In this document: positions 24,923 through 34,934 of the stretch, one piece after another
Layout: each line of letters starts with the position of its first letter
Numbering within the stretch: the stretch's first letter is position 1
DNA from: Edaphochlamys debaryana
Lineage: Eukaryota; Chlorophyta; Chlorophyceae; Chlamydomonadales
Length of the DNA: 64,000 bases
Assembly (NCBI GenBank): GCA_016858145.1
Contig: JAEHOE010000007.1
Location: 806,001 to 870,000, forward strand
Direction: 5' to 3'
Program-made: the position numbers and the translations under genes
The notes under the pieces: generated by a model
Database searches by the model: none
Told to the model about the DNA's origin: nothing
The model's input: the letters and a program-made list of their open reading frames with translations, nothing else

Positions 24923-25374
24923 TTTGACCAGCGCCGCGCGAGTACACGGACTATGAGCGCGCAGCACGGTGCGACGACAGCTCGGGACGCGAGTCGCGGG
25001 AAATTGCAGCTCAAGCTTAAGTGCTGCACGGTGTGTTTGAGGCTGCGGGCTACAAGCGCGTGGCGGGCTCTGGGGACAGACCAGCATAGCCCTCGGATTC
25101 GGACCCAAGCGCGCATCGAGGTGGGGTCGGCCCAAACAACAACCCCTAGCACGCCTCTGTTAGCTGCGAGCCAAACACATAACAACCTACGCGTCCTTTC
25201 AGGCACACAAGCGCACGCCTACCCCGCGCTTAGATAAAAACCCGTTGCATCGACGCGTGTGAGTAGGCATCGAAGAACAGGCTAACAGCCACCACTACTG
25301 CACAACGCTGAGCAGCACCTCCAGGCTTATGCGCCCCGGCTGGCGCTAGCCCGCTGCTAGGCCAGACGAGGGCC
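24923..25374. promoter_or_regulatory. Shared intergenic region of two divergent genes
   Basis: 452 bp separate the start codons of EME1 (-) and the histidine-phosphatase gene (+), so both promoters and both 5' UTRs must lie here unless they overlap the genes. No TATA box or known motif was recognised. Whether the two genes are co-regulated cannot be judged from sequence. Confidence 0.5.
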
Positions 25375-27361
25375 ATGTGCAGCCGACTCTTCCAGCTGTG
25401 CTGTCCGTGTTTGGAGACCTCGACAGACCATGTCCTAGAGCCCCTAGTGGTTGGCTCGGCCACCTTGGCCCAGTCCGGAGTGTCGATTCTCAACACCCCG
25501 AGCAAGGATGGCGGTCCTGCCGACGCGACTGAGCAGAATGTGTATGTGATGCGACACGGCATGCGAGCGGACGAGGAGGACGACTGCTGGCATGTGGATG
25601 CGGACCGGCCCTGGTGAGCGGCAAGCCAGTGTTTCTGAGGCAATGTTGGTCGAGGACACTCAACGGAGGGACGGGGGTGGACTTGGGGCCTTGGGGTCCA
25701 GGAAGGCGAGCGTCGGGGCGGTGGAACTGTCGACGCCGCACTCCCCTTCCCCCTCCGCCGGGTGATAACCGACGTTTGCTTGCCTCGCTGAGTCTGCGCA
25801 CCTTTGCTGCCTCTTCTCTTGCTGGTTGTGTCACAGGGATCCGCCGCTCTCAGAGAAGGGGCGACAACAGGTGCGCGGGCCCAGCGTGAAAACCCGGGGC
25901 AACGAACTCCGGTCCCGAGCACAACCCGCTTCTCCCCTGACGCCACACCGCACACCTCTCCCCAAGTTGCATCACCCAACCCCCCCTCCGGCACCGACCC
26001 CTCGCAGGCTCGGGAAGCGGCCGCGCAGTTTAAGAGTAAAGAGATCGACTACGTCCTCACCTCCCCCTTCGTGCGCTGCCTCCAAACGAGTGCCGAGATT
26101 GTGGACGAGCTGCAGCTGTCGCAGGGGCGGTGGCTTGTAGTTTGGCCCATGTGCGAGGTGCGTGTCAGGCAGGCACCCGGCTTCTCGCCTTCAGCTTCAT
26201 CGGGTGGGGTCGGAGCCTCGGAGGGTGACGCGCGGGGGCTGGCCGGTCCGACTGGCGGCGTCACGTGCCTCTCCTCGGAGCCGGGGCTCATAACCTATTG
26301 CGAGATGCGCCTAAGCCTAGCGGAAGACGCCTTGGTCGGGAACGTGTGACTCGAGCGTGCCCCCCAACCCCCCCTTACCGGTTACACCTGCCGCACCCGG
26401 CAGGAAGGCTCCTGTGGGCTCTGTCGCTTCCTTCCCCCACGCTCTCCTCCTTATACCACCACCACCTCCTGCTCACTCCTCACCGCCCCTTCCCTCAACC
26501 CCGCCTCACCACCACCTCGTCATCCCCCGCAGCTGTGCGACCCGCGCCTGCTCCTGGCCGGACGGGACGACCTGCGGCCCGTGCTGGGCAAGCGGCCCAT
26601 CAAGGAGTGGATGTGGGACGGCCAGGCGTTCGACAAGGCGGTGCAGGGCATGCTGGCGCCGGGTGAGCGTGCAGCTGCAGCTGCAATTGGGGGCGGCGGG
26701 TTAACGGGCCGCTCCTGTCAAAGGGACTCTGAGTGCGAACTCGCGCACTCGCATCGCAACATGCGAGTAGCCTACACGTTGGGCACCCCTGACGGGCACC
26801 ATTTCCCCGGCCTGGCTGCACCGTTCGACCTCAACCCGACCCGTCTGACAGCCCTCACGCGTGCACCCCTTCACGCTGTGCGCCCCTCAGACCTGGCGTA
26901 CAGCGGCGTGCGCATCCGGCCCGAGGTCTGGAACGACAACACACCGCCATACCCGGAGAAGATCGACGCCGCGCTCAAGCGGTACGACAAGCAGATCCGA
27001 ACCATCTGCCGCGACTTCGCGGGGAGAAACGTGCTGGTGAGTGGCGGACGCGCTCCATCTCCCTCGACAGAGCCCTCGCCCTTGTCCTGCCTCCCCCGCC
27101 ACCCTGGACTGGTTAGTTTGCAGCTCAAGCCCTCGCCTCACCTCATTACGTGCATCTCCGTAACCGCTGCAGGTGGTGACGCACGGCGAGGCGCTGCGCG
27201 CGGCCGTCAACATGCTGGACCCCCGGGCGAGCGTGTACGAGGTGAAGCACACGGGCTACGTGCCGCTGAACCGCGTGCGGCAGCCCAACGGCAACTGGGC
27301 CCCCTGGAACCTGTGTTGCTCTGCCGGCCAGACGGGCGTGCTGTGGTCGTACGCCACGTGA
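25375..27361 (+). CDS. Histidine-phosphatase (phosphoglycerate-mutase-like) superfamily protein
   Basis: Predicted phosphatase of 295 aa with a phosphohistidine mechanism. Exons 25375-25613, 25837-25870, 26008-26157, 26533-26662, 26891-27036 and 27173-27361 are all phase-consistent. The catalytic RHG motif is VYVMRHGMRADEED (His about residue 60). DPPLSEKGRQQ and YVLTSPFVRCLQTSAEIV are the standard superfamily follow-ons, and the second catalytic His is in VLVVTHGEALRAAV. All four core residues (R, H, R, H) appear present. The N-terminus MCSRLFQLCCPCLE is Cys-rich and could be lipidated (inference). The closest eukaryotic group would be the UBASH3/TFIIIC-tau55-type 'C6orf/At' branch of the family rather than glycolytic PGM, because the RHG context is RHGMR and the C-terminal half is long; the substrate is unknown. 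The gene is transcribed divergently from EME1. Confidence 0.85.
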
Positions 27362-28893
27362 TGACGCCGCCGCGCTGAAGCTGTACGGCAGTGCACGCCG
27401 TACGGCCCAGCACGCGGTGCAGCGTGCGTCGAGCTTGCTTGGGCTTGGGCTTGGGCTCGGGCCTGTGCGCTGTGCTGGTGCCGCGGAGGAGAAGGCGCAT
27501 ATTGAGCAGGAGCTCGTGGGAGGCTCTCGGGAGGAGCACAGCAGGCGCCGAGCAGGACTGCGCTGAGGTACCGTACCCGTGGTGGAGGCGCCGTAATGGT
27601 GCCACAGCTTGGAGACGAGGCGAACACCCGGCACGCCCGGAGGGGCTTGGCGGCTGGTGGCAGGGTAACGACGGGGCGGCCCGGTCCGGCAGGGGTGGCC
27701 GCCGAACAGGCGGTGCGGGGTGAAGGCTCGAGGTGTGGGGCCGCGGCTGCGGTTGGGTGCTATGTCCTTGTTCTCGGCGGCCGACCGGCGGCCGACCGGC
27801 AGGCCACAAGTGGGCCACTTCGTTCCCCAGCGAACCACAAATAGGGCCACGGCCTCTGGGGGAGCCCCAGAGCGTGGCAAAACGCATCTTCACCCTTGGA
27901 CTGACCTATCGACTGACGTGTGACACGAGTGGCTGGGCCTAGAGGCTCCTGGTAAACATATCCTTTCAGCATGTGCGGCATCCTGTTTCGGTTCACCACA
28001 TACGGTGGGGTTGGGTCCGGGTTGCGTGGCAGGGGCGAGTGTATGGTGAACACATTATGCATAGCATGACGCAGTTGGGCCGAGTCTAAGGTTTGCAGTG
28101 ATGGCGGCGCGGTAGGTTGATCGTGGCATGGCCTTTTGCAGCAGGGCCTTTGGCTGCGAGTTTGGAATTCACGTGAGCTCTGCTTATGCTCATGCTTCTG
28201 GCACTGGTGCACATTTCTGATGTTGTTGGCGGTTTCTGCTTGGCCGGCTGCTGTAGCTAGGGTGATAGCGTTAGTCGGTGTGCGGGAGGAGCTTAGATAG
28301 GCGTTGCTCTTCGGCAGTTTACGACGGGAGGTGAGGAGGGGTTCCGCACAGAAGTGGTGAGTTTGGGGTATGAGCGTGAGCGCTTGTGCGTGTCCATTTC
28401 TTCAGTGACTCAACGCGGGGATACGCGTTCCTGAGGTCGTGAGGGGAGCTGGGATCGACGAGGAGCGCGACTGCGCAAGGTATGACATCAAACATTGAAG
28501 CGGCCACCCGATGACCTCCTCCCCCCGGCCCCTCGCTGCCATGAGCTGGAGTAGGTTGTCAGCCGTTTAACAGACCTCAGCTCATTACTGGTGCACAGTA
28601 CATACTCGATCTATCCTAGCACCGCTGCACTGGCAATGCGGCTTCTCGCCACCTTGCCTCCAGCGTCCACACCCCCAACATCGTCCAGCATCTCTCACAG
28701 CAGTTCCCCTACACGCCACGTACGCTCAAGCTGCCTACGGGCTCCTTACCCACCTGCATGGCAGGCCGCTCGGTAAAGCCTCGTACGTACCCAGCACGTG
28801 CCCTACAGGCCTTTAACGAGGTCAAAGTGATACCACCGCAGCCCACATCTAACCAATCTATCCACCAGGCACCAGCGATGGCTGTCCGTCCAA
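27362..28893. other. Intergenic region between converging genes
   Basis: The 3' UTRs of the histidine-phosphatase gene and of the methyltransferase gene are expected here. No domain-bearing frame or RNA gene was found. Short repeated GTAC-containing words occur around 27,380-27,590; their meaning is unclear. Confidence 0.45.
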
Positions 28894-31132
28894 TCACTCG
28901 AAGCACCAGCGGTTGCAGTCCGACTGAGTGTCAATGCACATGCTGGCGCCCGCCAATTGGTAGCGGGAGGGGCTCATGCCCTTGATGGTTGCCGTACAGT
29001 GGAAGCAGCCCAGTGACGTCACCCAGCTCATGTACAGCGGATGGTACTCCTTCGTGGTCAGGTACAGCTTGCCGCAGGACGCCAGGAAGGGGACCAGGTC
29101 AGTGCCCCCGTGAAGGAAGAGCAGTGACGCGTCCACCACACCCGCCCAGTCCATGCTCCTGTGTGCGTGGGCATGGGCACACGGGGATAGACAGGGGTGA
29201 GAGGTAAGAGACTCGGCAACTGCCCCCAGACTGTGGTGGGTCGTGGGTGGGTTGAGCGGATGCCACGAGGTAAGCGCACGCCCCTGCCACCTAAGGCAGG
29301 CACCAAGGCAGCAACCAGAGCCAACCGCCAACCGCCAACCGCCAACCGCCAACCGCTGACGGGTACGCACCAGTCGTCCAGCACGACGACGCCCCCCCGC
29401 CGGATGCTGCAGGCCGCCAGCCGCAGGTCCCGCAGCGTCGACTCAAAGCTGTGGCCCCCGTCCACACTGAACACGCGGAAGGCGGGCAGGCGCCGGCGGA
29501 CGAACACGTCCACGCTCACGGTGTGGGAGTCCTGCGGGCGCAGGGCGGAGCGGTTTCGTCGTCAATGAGAAGATGGGGCAGACGTGGTAGGATGAGGCAG
29601 CAAACTAGGGTCAGTCAGAAGATGAAGCAGCGGCGGGATGACGGATGAGGCAACCGTAGACAGCGGGCGCGCGTTGGTTGCCAACCCCCAGGCTGGGGCA
29701 ACGGAGTGTGTCAGATGCACCCGAGGCAGCCCTCACACGTGTCGCCGCGCGCGTGAAGACTACCCGCCCCAAGCACCGCTCCGCCTCCTGTATTCGCTGC
29801 CATACATGCTCGAGGCAAGTGGCCCCTCGGCCCCGCCCCGGCCCGCCCCCTCCCATGCGCCCCCGCCCTGCACCCGCCTGGAACAGCAGCGTCAGGTTGT
29901 GCACGCCCAGGCTGGTGGCGTGCTCCCGGAAGCGCTTCGAGTCCACGTAGGTGCCGCCGCCCTCGGCGCCCGTGTCCTGGCTCTCAAACACGTCGACCGC
30001 CACCTGCGGGCCAGGCAGGTCCCGCCCCGTGCGAGTGTCAGGGACCGGCAGCACAGCATTGCCTCGGCAGCCGGCAGCGGCCCGCGACCCCGGCTTGAAG
30101 CCCCCAAAGCACCTGGCCCCGCCCCGTGAGCCGTGACCCTTGCCCGGCCCATCTAGGCCAGTCCCGTCCATCACAAGCGCGTTCCTGTGCTGGCTTGGCG
30201 TCACCAGCTTGGCTGCAGCCGCCCACCCCACGACCTGCAAGCCCCCCTGGGCCAATATTCTTGCGTAGTTTGCGGACCACTCCCTATGCCACAACCGAGT
30301 GATCCTCGCGTCGTTGACGTCCACACCACGACCCCACGACCCCACCGCACCTTGGCCTCCTCGGGCAGCGCTGCGGCGGCCAGCGCCAGGAAGTATCGGC
30401 CCGAGGATGTGCCCACCTCCCCCACGGAGCCCGTGATGCCGTGCGACAGCTGGAAATGCGCCAGCTGGCTGAGAGGGAACGGGGGGGAGGGGAGGGGGGG
30501 AGGCGGGAGCGGGTCGAGACTGGGGGGGTGAGTAGAGTGGGGGAGGCGGGATGAGTATTGGGGCCAAGGCCAGGGAAGAGGCCAGCGGCGCGTCGAGGCG
30601 GGGACCGGCGACCGGCAGGGGAGTCCCGTTCACCTAGACTTGGTGGTCGCTCCCTCATGCCCCCTCCGGCCTCCGCCCACCTGGTGAAGCTCAGGCCCAG
30701 GGCTGACACAGCGTCTCCCTCGACTCGGTCCTGGTACTGCCTGCGGACGGGAGAGGGACACAGGGCACCAGTGAATTCCCGTGCCTAAGAGTGCCCATGC
30801 GTGGGGCCCATGCCCCCCGCAGCCGCAGCGTCTCCTCTCTGTACTCGTATCCCCAACAGTCGCGGTGCTCAGCACCCCAGACCTTCTGTTCCTGGCTCCG
30901 TTGCCTACCTGTACTTGCCGCCCGAACCAAGCACCGCCTCGAGCTGCTCCTGGCTGGGCTGAAGCTCTGGCTGAGGTACGGCCAGCGCTAGCTCACGGGT
31001 GCACCGGTTGCCGCCGTTGCATGCCGACCGGTAACCGCTGGGTGCGGCCACAAACGCAAAGGACGCCACGAAGGCAAAACCGATCGTGCCTAGGATGCCG
31101 ATGGCCACCCAGGTGAGGTCCGCTCGTCGCAT
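28894..31132 (-). CDS. Membrane-anchored class I SAM methyltransferase-like protein
   Basis: Predicted type II membrane protein of 317 aa with a Rossmann-type methyltransferase fold (Methyltransf_24-like). Exons: 31132-30909, 30740-30681, 30468-30351, 30003-29878, 29531-29371, 29158-28894 (TGA). Exon 1 encodes MRRADLTWVAIGILGTIGFAFVASF, a short basic stretch and one transmembrane helix. Motif I is SVGEVGTSSGRYFLALAAA. Later segments are VAVDVFESQDTG, LTLLFQDSHTVSVDVF, and the family signature FRVFSVDGGHSFESTLRDLR...GGVVVLDDW. The C-terminus is Cys-rich (GCFHCTATIKG, CIDTQSDCNRWCFE). The start at 31132 was chosen because the anchor follows at once; an in-frame ATG at 31222 is the alternative. 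The intron after 29878 is most simply GC-AG. In related proteins the substrate is often a glycan or small molecule, but the substrate here is unknown. Confidence 0.8.
29320..29356. repeat. 7-bp microsatellite (CCGCCAA)n in methyltransferase intron
   Basis: About five copies of the 7-bp unit lie in the intron between exons 5 and 6 of the methyltransferase-like gene, just downstream of the 5' splice site in transcript direction. Confidence 0.85.
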
Positions 31133-32119
31133 GGTTCCCTCTGGAGACGGGGGGGCGAAGGGGGTGAGGCGCGGAGGCCGGAGGGGGCATGGGCACGAAG
31201 TGAGTTCAGCAGAGCATGGCATGGTGCCTCAGCAGGCAGCCGACACGTTGCCGAAGACTCAGCGATCCTGCACTGCTGAGGGCGAGTTGCGTGCAGCCAT
31301 GGGTGTGGACCATTGGGTCATGTCGGCCATCGTGGGCGGGTCGCGTCGTGGAAGTCCTACCCTCTGCCGACTTTTGCCCCTGTACTCCGCTGCTAGCGCG
31401 ATGGCGTCGCATCGCTCACCTCGTTAGAGCCGCGGGCCGTTGCGTTTGAGGCTAGCCAGCGAAAGCGGCGAGCGAGCGACTGAGCGAGGGGTTGTAGGTC
31501 GCCAGTCGTCAGATGCACGAGCGCCGGGGGATAGAGGCTTAGCCATGCTTTGCATACAGTATGCCCCCGCAGCGGAAGCTCATCCGCCCATCCGTTGCCT
31601 CGAGCGGATCGCTCGGAAGACGGGCGGCCGCGGATCGCGAACAGCGCGGGCAGCGCCGTGCCAACCTCGGTAACATAAAAACCCAGCGCATAAACACTAC
31701 AAGACCTCCGTCAGAAAAATGTAAAGGTCGCAGGGCAACCGACGTCACGTCTGACAGGCCCCACACCATCATGTTGTCGGGATCTCACCGGCATCCCTCC
31801 CCACCCCGACACCCCCGCCATGCCCAACTACCCGCTCGCCGTCTCCCGAGTATGTGCGGACATGTCGGGCATGTCAAGTCAATGTCCTTCACTTCCCCTT
31901 CGCGCGCACCCACCCGCGCGCACCCGACCCCACCCCGATGTCGTCACCGAGAGCCGTCACCCTTGATCATCATTACCACCTGCCCAATCCCCCCGCAAAG
32001 GCCTCATCCAGTGTACGTGTTCGCCGTTGGGGAAGCATCCATCGACCGCCTTCCTAGCAGTAGTCACGCGCCTCATGAGCCTATCCGACCCGCCGCCAAC
32101 AGACCGTGTGCGAGGAGCC
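31133..32119. other. Intergenic: methyltransferase promoter side and MYND gene 3' side
   Basis: No supported coding region. The part next to 31,133 should contain the methyltransferase promoter; the part next to 32,119 should hold the 3' UTR of the MYND gene. A perfect regulatory motif was not recognised. Confidence 0.4.
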
Positions 32120-33110
32120 TCACGCCGCCGCCTGTGCCGGCGGGCTGACGCACTGCTTCTTGTGCTGGGCCCAGTCCTTCTTCTGGCACTCCTGGTTGCA
32201 GTACCAGGCGGCCTTGCAGCTGCAGGAGTGTCGAGGGGGCCGAGCAGCGTGAGCATGGGCACTGGCGCGGTCCTGCAGGGCACGGTCCGGGATTACTTTC
32301 TGGTACAATACGGTACAGTACGCGAGATGATGGCTCACCCGTCCGTGTCACCTGGCTGAAGCCTGCAAAGCTGCCCCGGGCCCCGGTGCCTCGGCCTGCG
32401 TTCAACCCCTCGGCCCCCATCTCGCCTCCACCCCCCTCTGTCCCCACCGAGTGCAGGCCTTGAGCGAGCAGGCGATGGTGTTGGGCTTGCTGCAGGCGGC
32501 GCACTTGCGTGCGTCGTGGCCGGCGATCTTGGCGGCGGGGCGCGTGCCCGAAGGAGAGAAGTACTGACCGTGGGGTCCGGCGAAGAATGGGTGGTCGGGG
32601 GGCAGATCGCCGAACATGCCTGTCGGCCGGCAGGGGCGGGGGTGAGCGGGCCAGAAGGGAGCAAGGCGAGCCGGTGAGAGGCGATGTGTGTGATGTGCGG
32701 TTCCCCCTGGGGAGTGCACGGCAGCTCCACGCACGAAGGGTATCTGCGGGAAAGTAACGCGAGGACACTCCAGCAACGTTTCTAGGCAAGCTATTGCCGA
32801 CACATGCTAGCCGTTACGCTGACCGGTGCCCAAGGAAAATACGTACGTACATACGCCGTAATCGGTCTGCCGCATCGGGTGGGCTACCAAGCAGCTCCCC
32901 TTGACGCCCCGAGGCGCAACGGGCTCTCCTCCTGCGCGGTAGCTTCACACGCCCTACCCGTAGCCCCGCTGACGCTAGCCTGCCAACCGCACACCCTCCC
33001 CCCCTTCCCCGGCCCCAGTTCTCTCCCTCCCCCTCACGTGTGGCGTCCCGCTTGAGCGCCACCTTGTGCGCATCGCGGTCCTTGAAGAACAGCAGCGTGT
33101 CGACCAGCTC
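32120..33110 (-). CDS. MYND-type zinc-finger protein, C-terminal part (5' end not located)
   Basis: Three exons are supported: 33110-33038 (ELVDTLLFFKDRDAHKVALK), 32632-32448 and 32219-32120 (TGA). Joined, they give GHDARKCAACSKPNTIAC followed by SLKACTRCKAAWYCNQECQ and KKDWAQHKKQC. This is a complete MYND zinc finger with all expected Cys and His (C-x2-C, C-x4-C-x2-C, YC-x3-C, H-x3-C), a protein-interaction module near the C-terminus. The exon order and phases (1, then 2) agree. The chain ends with an Ala/Pro tail. Further 5' exons must exist; a stretch ending near 33,290 (GGQVLE|gtgtga) is one candidate but is not supported by homology. A near-duplicate of the first listed exon start lies 130 bp upstream at 33240. 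Which larger MYND family this belongs to cannot be said without the N-terminus. Confidence 0.72.
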
Positions 33111-34934
33111 CTGGGGGGAGGGGGGAGGGAGAGAGTGGGGAGGAAGGCCGTGGAAGAGGAGGGAAGGGACCAGAAATAGCGGGAAGAAAGCCCGCCGAGG
33201 GGTGAGGGCTCTGGAGGGACAGCAGCGTGCTGACCTGCTCCTGGGGGGATATGCAGCGGAGGCAGGTGAGGTGGAAATTTTCTCACACCTCAAGCACCTG
33301 TCCACCCGGGGCCAGTTTCCGCCATTTCCGTGTTGCCCCACCGTTGCCTAGCTCACCCTCGGACTGTGCCCGCTTGGACTGGGCCCAAGGCATGCAGGCA
33401 GAGATTCCCTCTAGACTGCGACGCGACCTACCCCGGTCACTTTCCCTCCACAGACCCAGTGGAACCCTCTTCCACAGAGGCTGTGGAAAGTGCCGTACCG
33501 TCCACTGTTGACCCCGCTCGAGCCCTGCACGTAGGAGCCATCGTTCAATTCCGTAAGCTCTATTAGGGTGTAATCCTGGAGCCGCGTGCTTCCCCGAGCC
33601 TGAACACGACAGCTTCCATTTCCATCGCGAGACCCTGCACCGAGCCAACTCAGTATACTGACCTCGAAACCAGTCCCCTGGTGTCTACCGGTGTCCTTGG
33701 CGACAGTGCTTGCGCGCGGTGTTGCGCTGTGGCCTGAGCTGGGCGCGGCATACATCCACCCCGCCGTGGAGCCGCGAACCCCGGACGCAGTAACACTGGC
33801 GAGGTGCAGCAGATGCTACCAGTAGCAAAGCGGGGACTGTCGGACTGGCGACGCGCGGCGCATCGGCATGCATCGTGAGCTCTGCGCGTACGCAAGCGCA
33901 CAGCGCGTCGCTGCTCGGGGGTCATGATCAGAAGTAAATAGCTTCTGCGGGTGTCGTGCGGGGCGGGCCGTGCACTGGGCCCCAACTTGTTCCCGCCGCC
34001 CCCGGCGCTACCGCACCCGCCCAACCCGTCCCTTTCTCGCTGTGTCCCCTTTGCACAGGGCGCAGAGCCCTCTCCTGACTTGGTACCCGTCCTTGCTCGG
34101 GACCCGTCCTGGGGTGGGCTTTGGCCAGCACCGCTCGGCTTCTGGCAGGCGGCGGGGCCCAGAGAGGAGGGGTCGAGAGCCAGGCGTCGCACCCCAGCGC
34201 TCTTACCCCGGGTCTGCCTGGGCCTGCCCTCTGAGGTGGCGTAACCAGAAGCAGCAGCACAGGCAGACGCTGCTGCACTGCTGGTGGGCCAGTTCACTCG
34301 TGCATGGGGGACCGTCTTGCCCTGCGCTGCCTCCAGTGCATGGGTGCCAGCCGACGGGGGTACCCGGGTTGCGCCTCTCCCTCGCAGCCATGACGATACC
34401 CGGTGTTTCTCAACGCCTCCATGCTAACGACGGAGTCCCTTCAAGGGTCTGCTTGGCACCGAGCTCGGCTGTCTGAAGGATTCTTGTGGGGGACTTGCTG
34501 GCATGGCAGGGAGGGCAGGAGGGCAGGGCTCCACTCCCACCCCATCCCGGGCGCATGTCCAACCAGCCACTCTTTAACCTTACCTCAACCTCTCACACTT
34601 TTTGCCCCCGTGCAAGGGCACAGTTGGGGGCCCTTGTATCATTGGGAATCTTCCGGATGTGTTTCGGAGTGCAATGCAAGAGCTGTTGTGTTGAAAGGGT
34701 TCTCCTCAGGGGGTCTCCTCTCTGGCCACCCCTGCACGCTTACCCCCACGGCGTCAATACGTGGCCACCGCCTCGCCCAGCCTTTCGGCAACATGTTTAG
34801 GGTTATGTAGGCATCCTGCTGGTGAGCGGACTCGGTCGCTTGCGGTGGGAGGCAGAAGTACACTCGGGTAGGGCGGCTTTGAAGGGGATCACCACCATAG
34901 GTGGATCAGAGTGGCCCCTGTGTCATCCCCTGAC
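33111..34934. other. Region between MYND gene and satellite; contains a decayed splice-site copy
   Basis: It may hold missing 5' exons of the MYND gene. At 33,240 (minus strand) ccccccag|gagcaggtcagcacgctg mirrors the true exon start at 33,110. From about 34,600 the sequence begins to resemble degraded satellite. No independent gene is supported. Confidence 0.4.
34653..34685 (-). repeat. Inverted fragment of the 185-bp satellite at the array edge
   Basis: Read on the minus strand, these 33 bases match the satellite segment that runs from cagctcttgcattgcactcc to cacatccgg. The main array, about 280 bp away, is in the opposite orientation. The adjoining tctctggccacccc at about 34,722 also resembles an inverted piece of the monomer. 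Confidence 0.75.
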
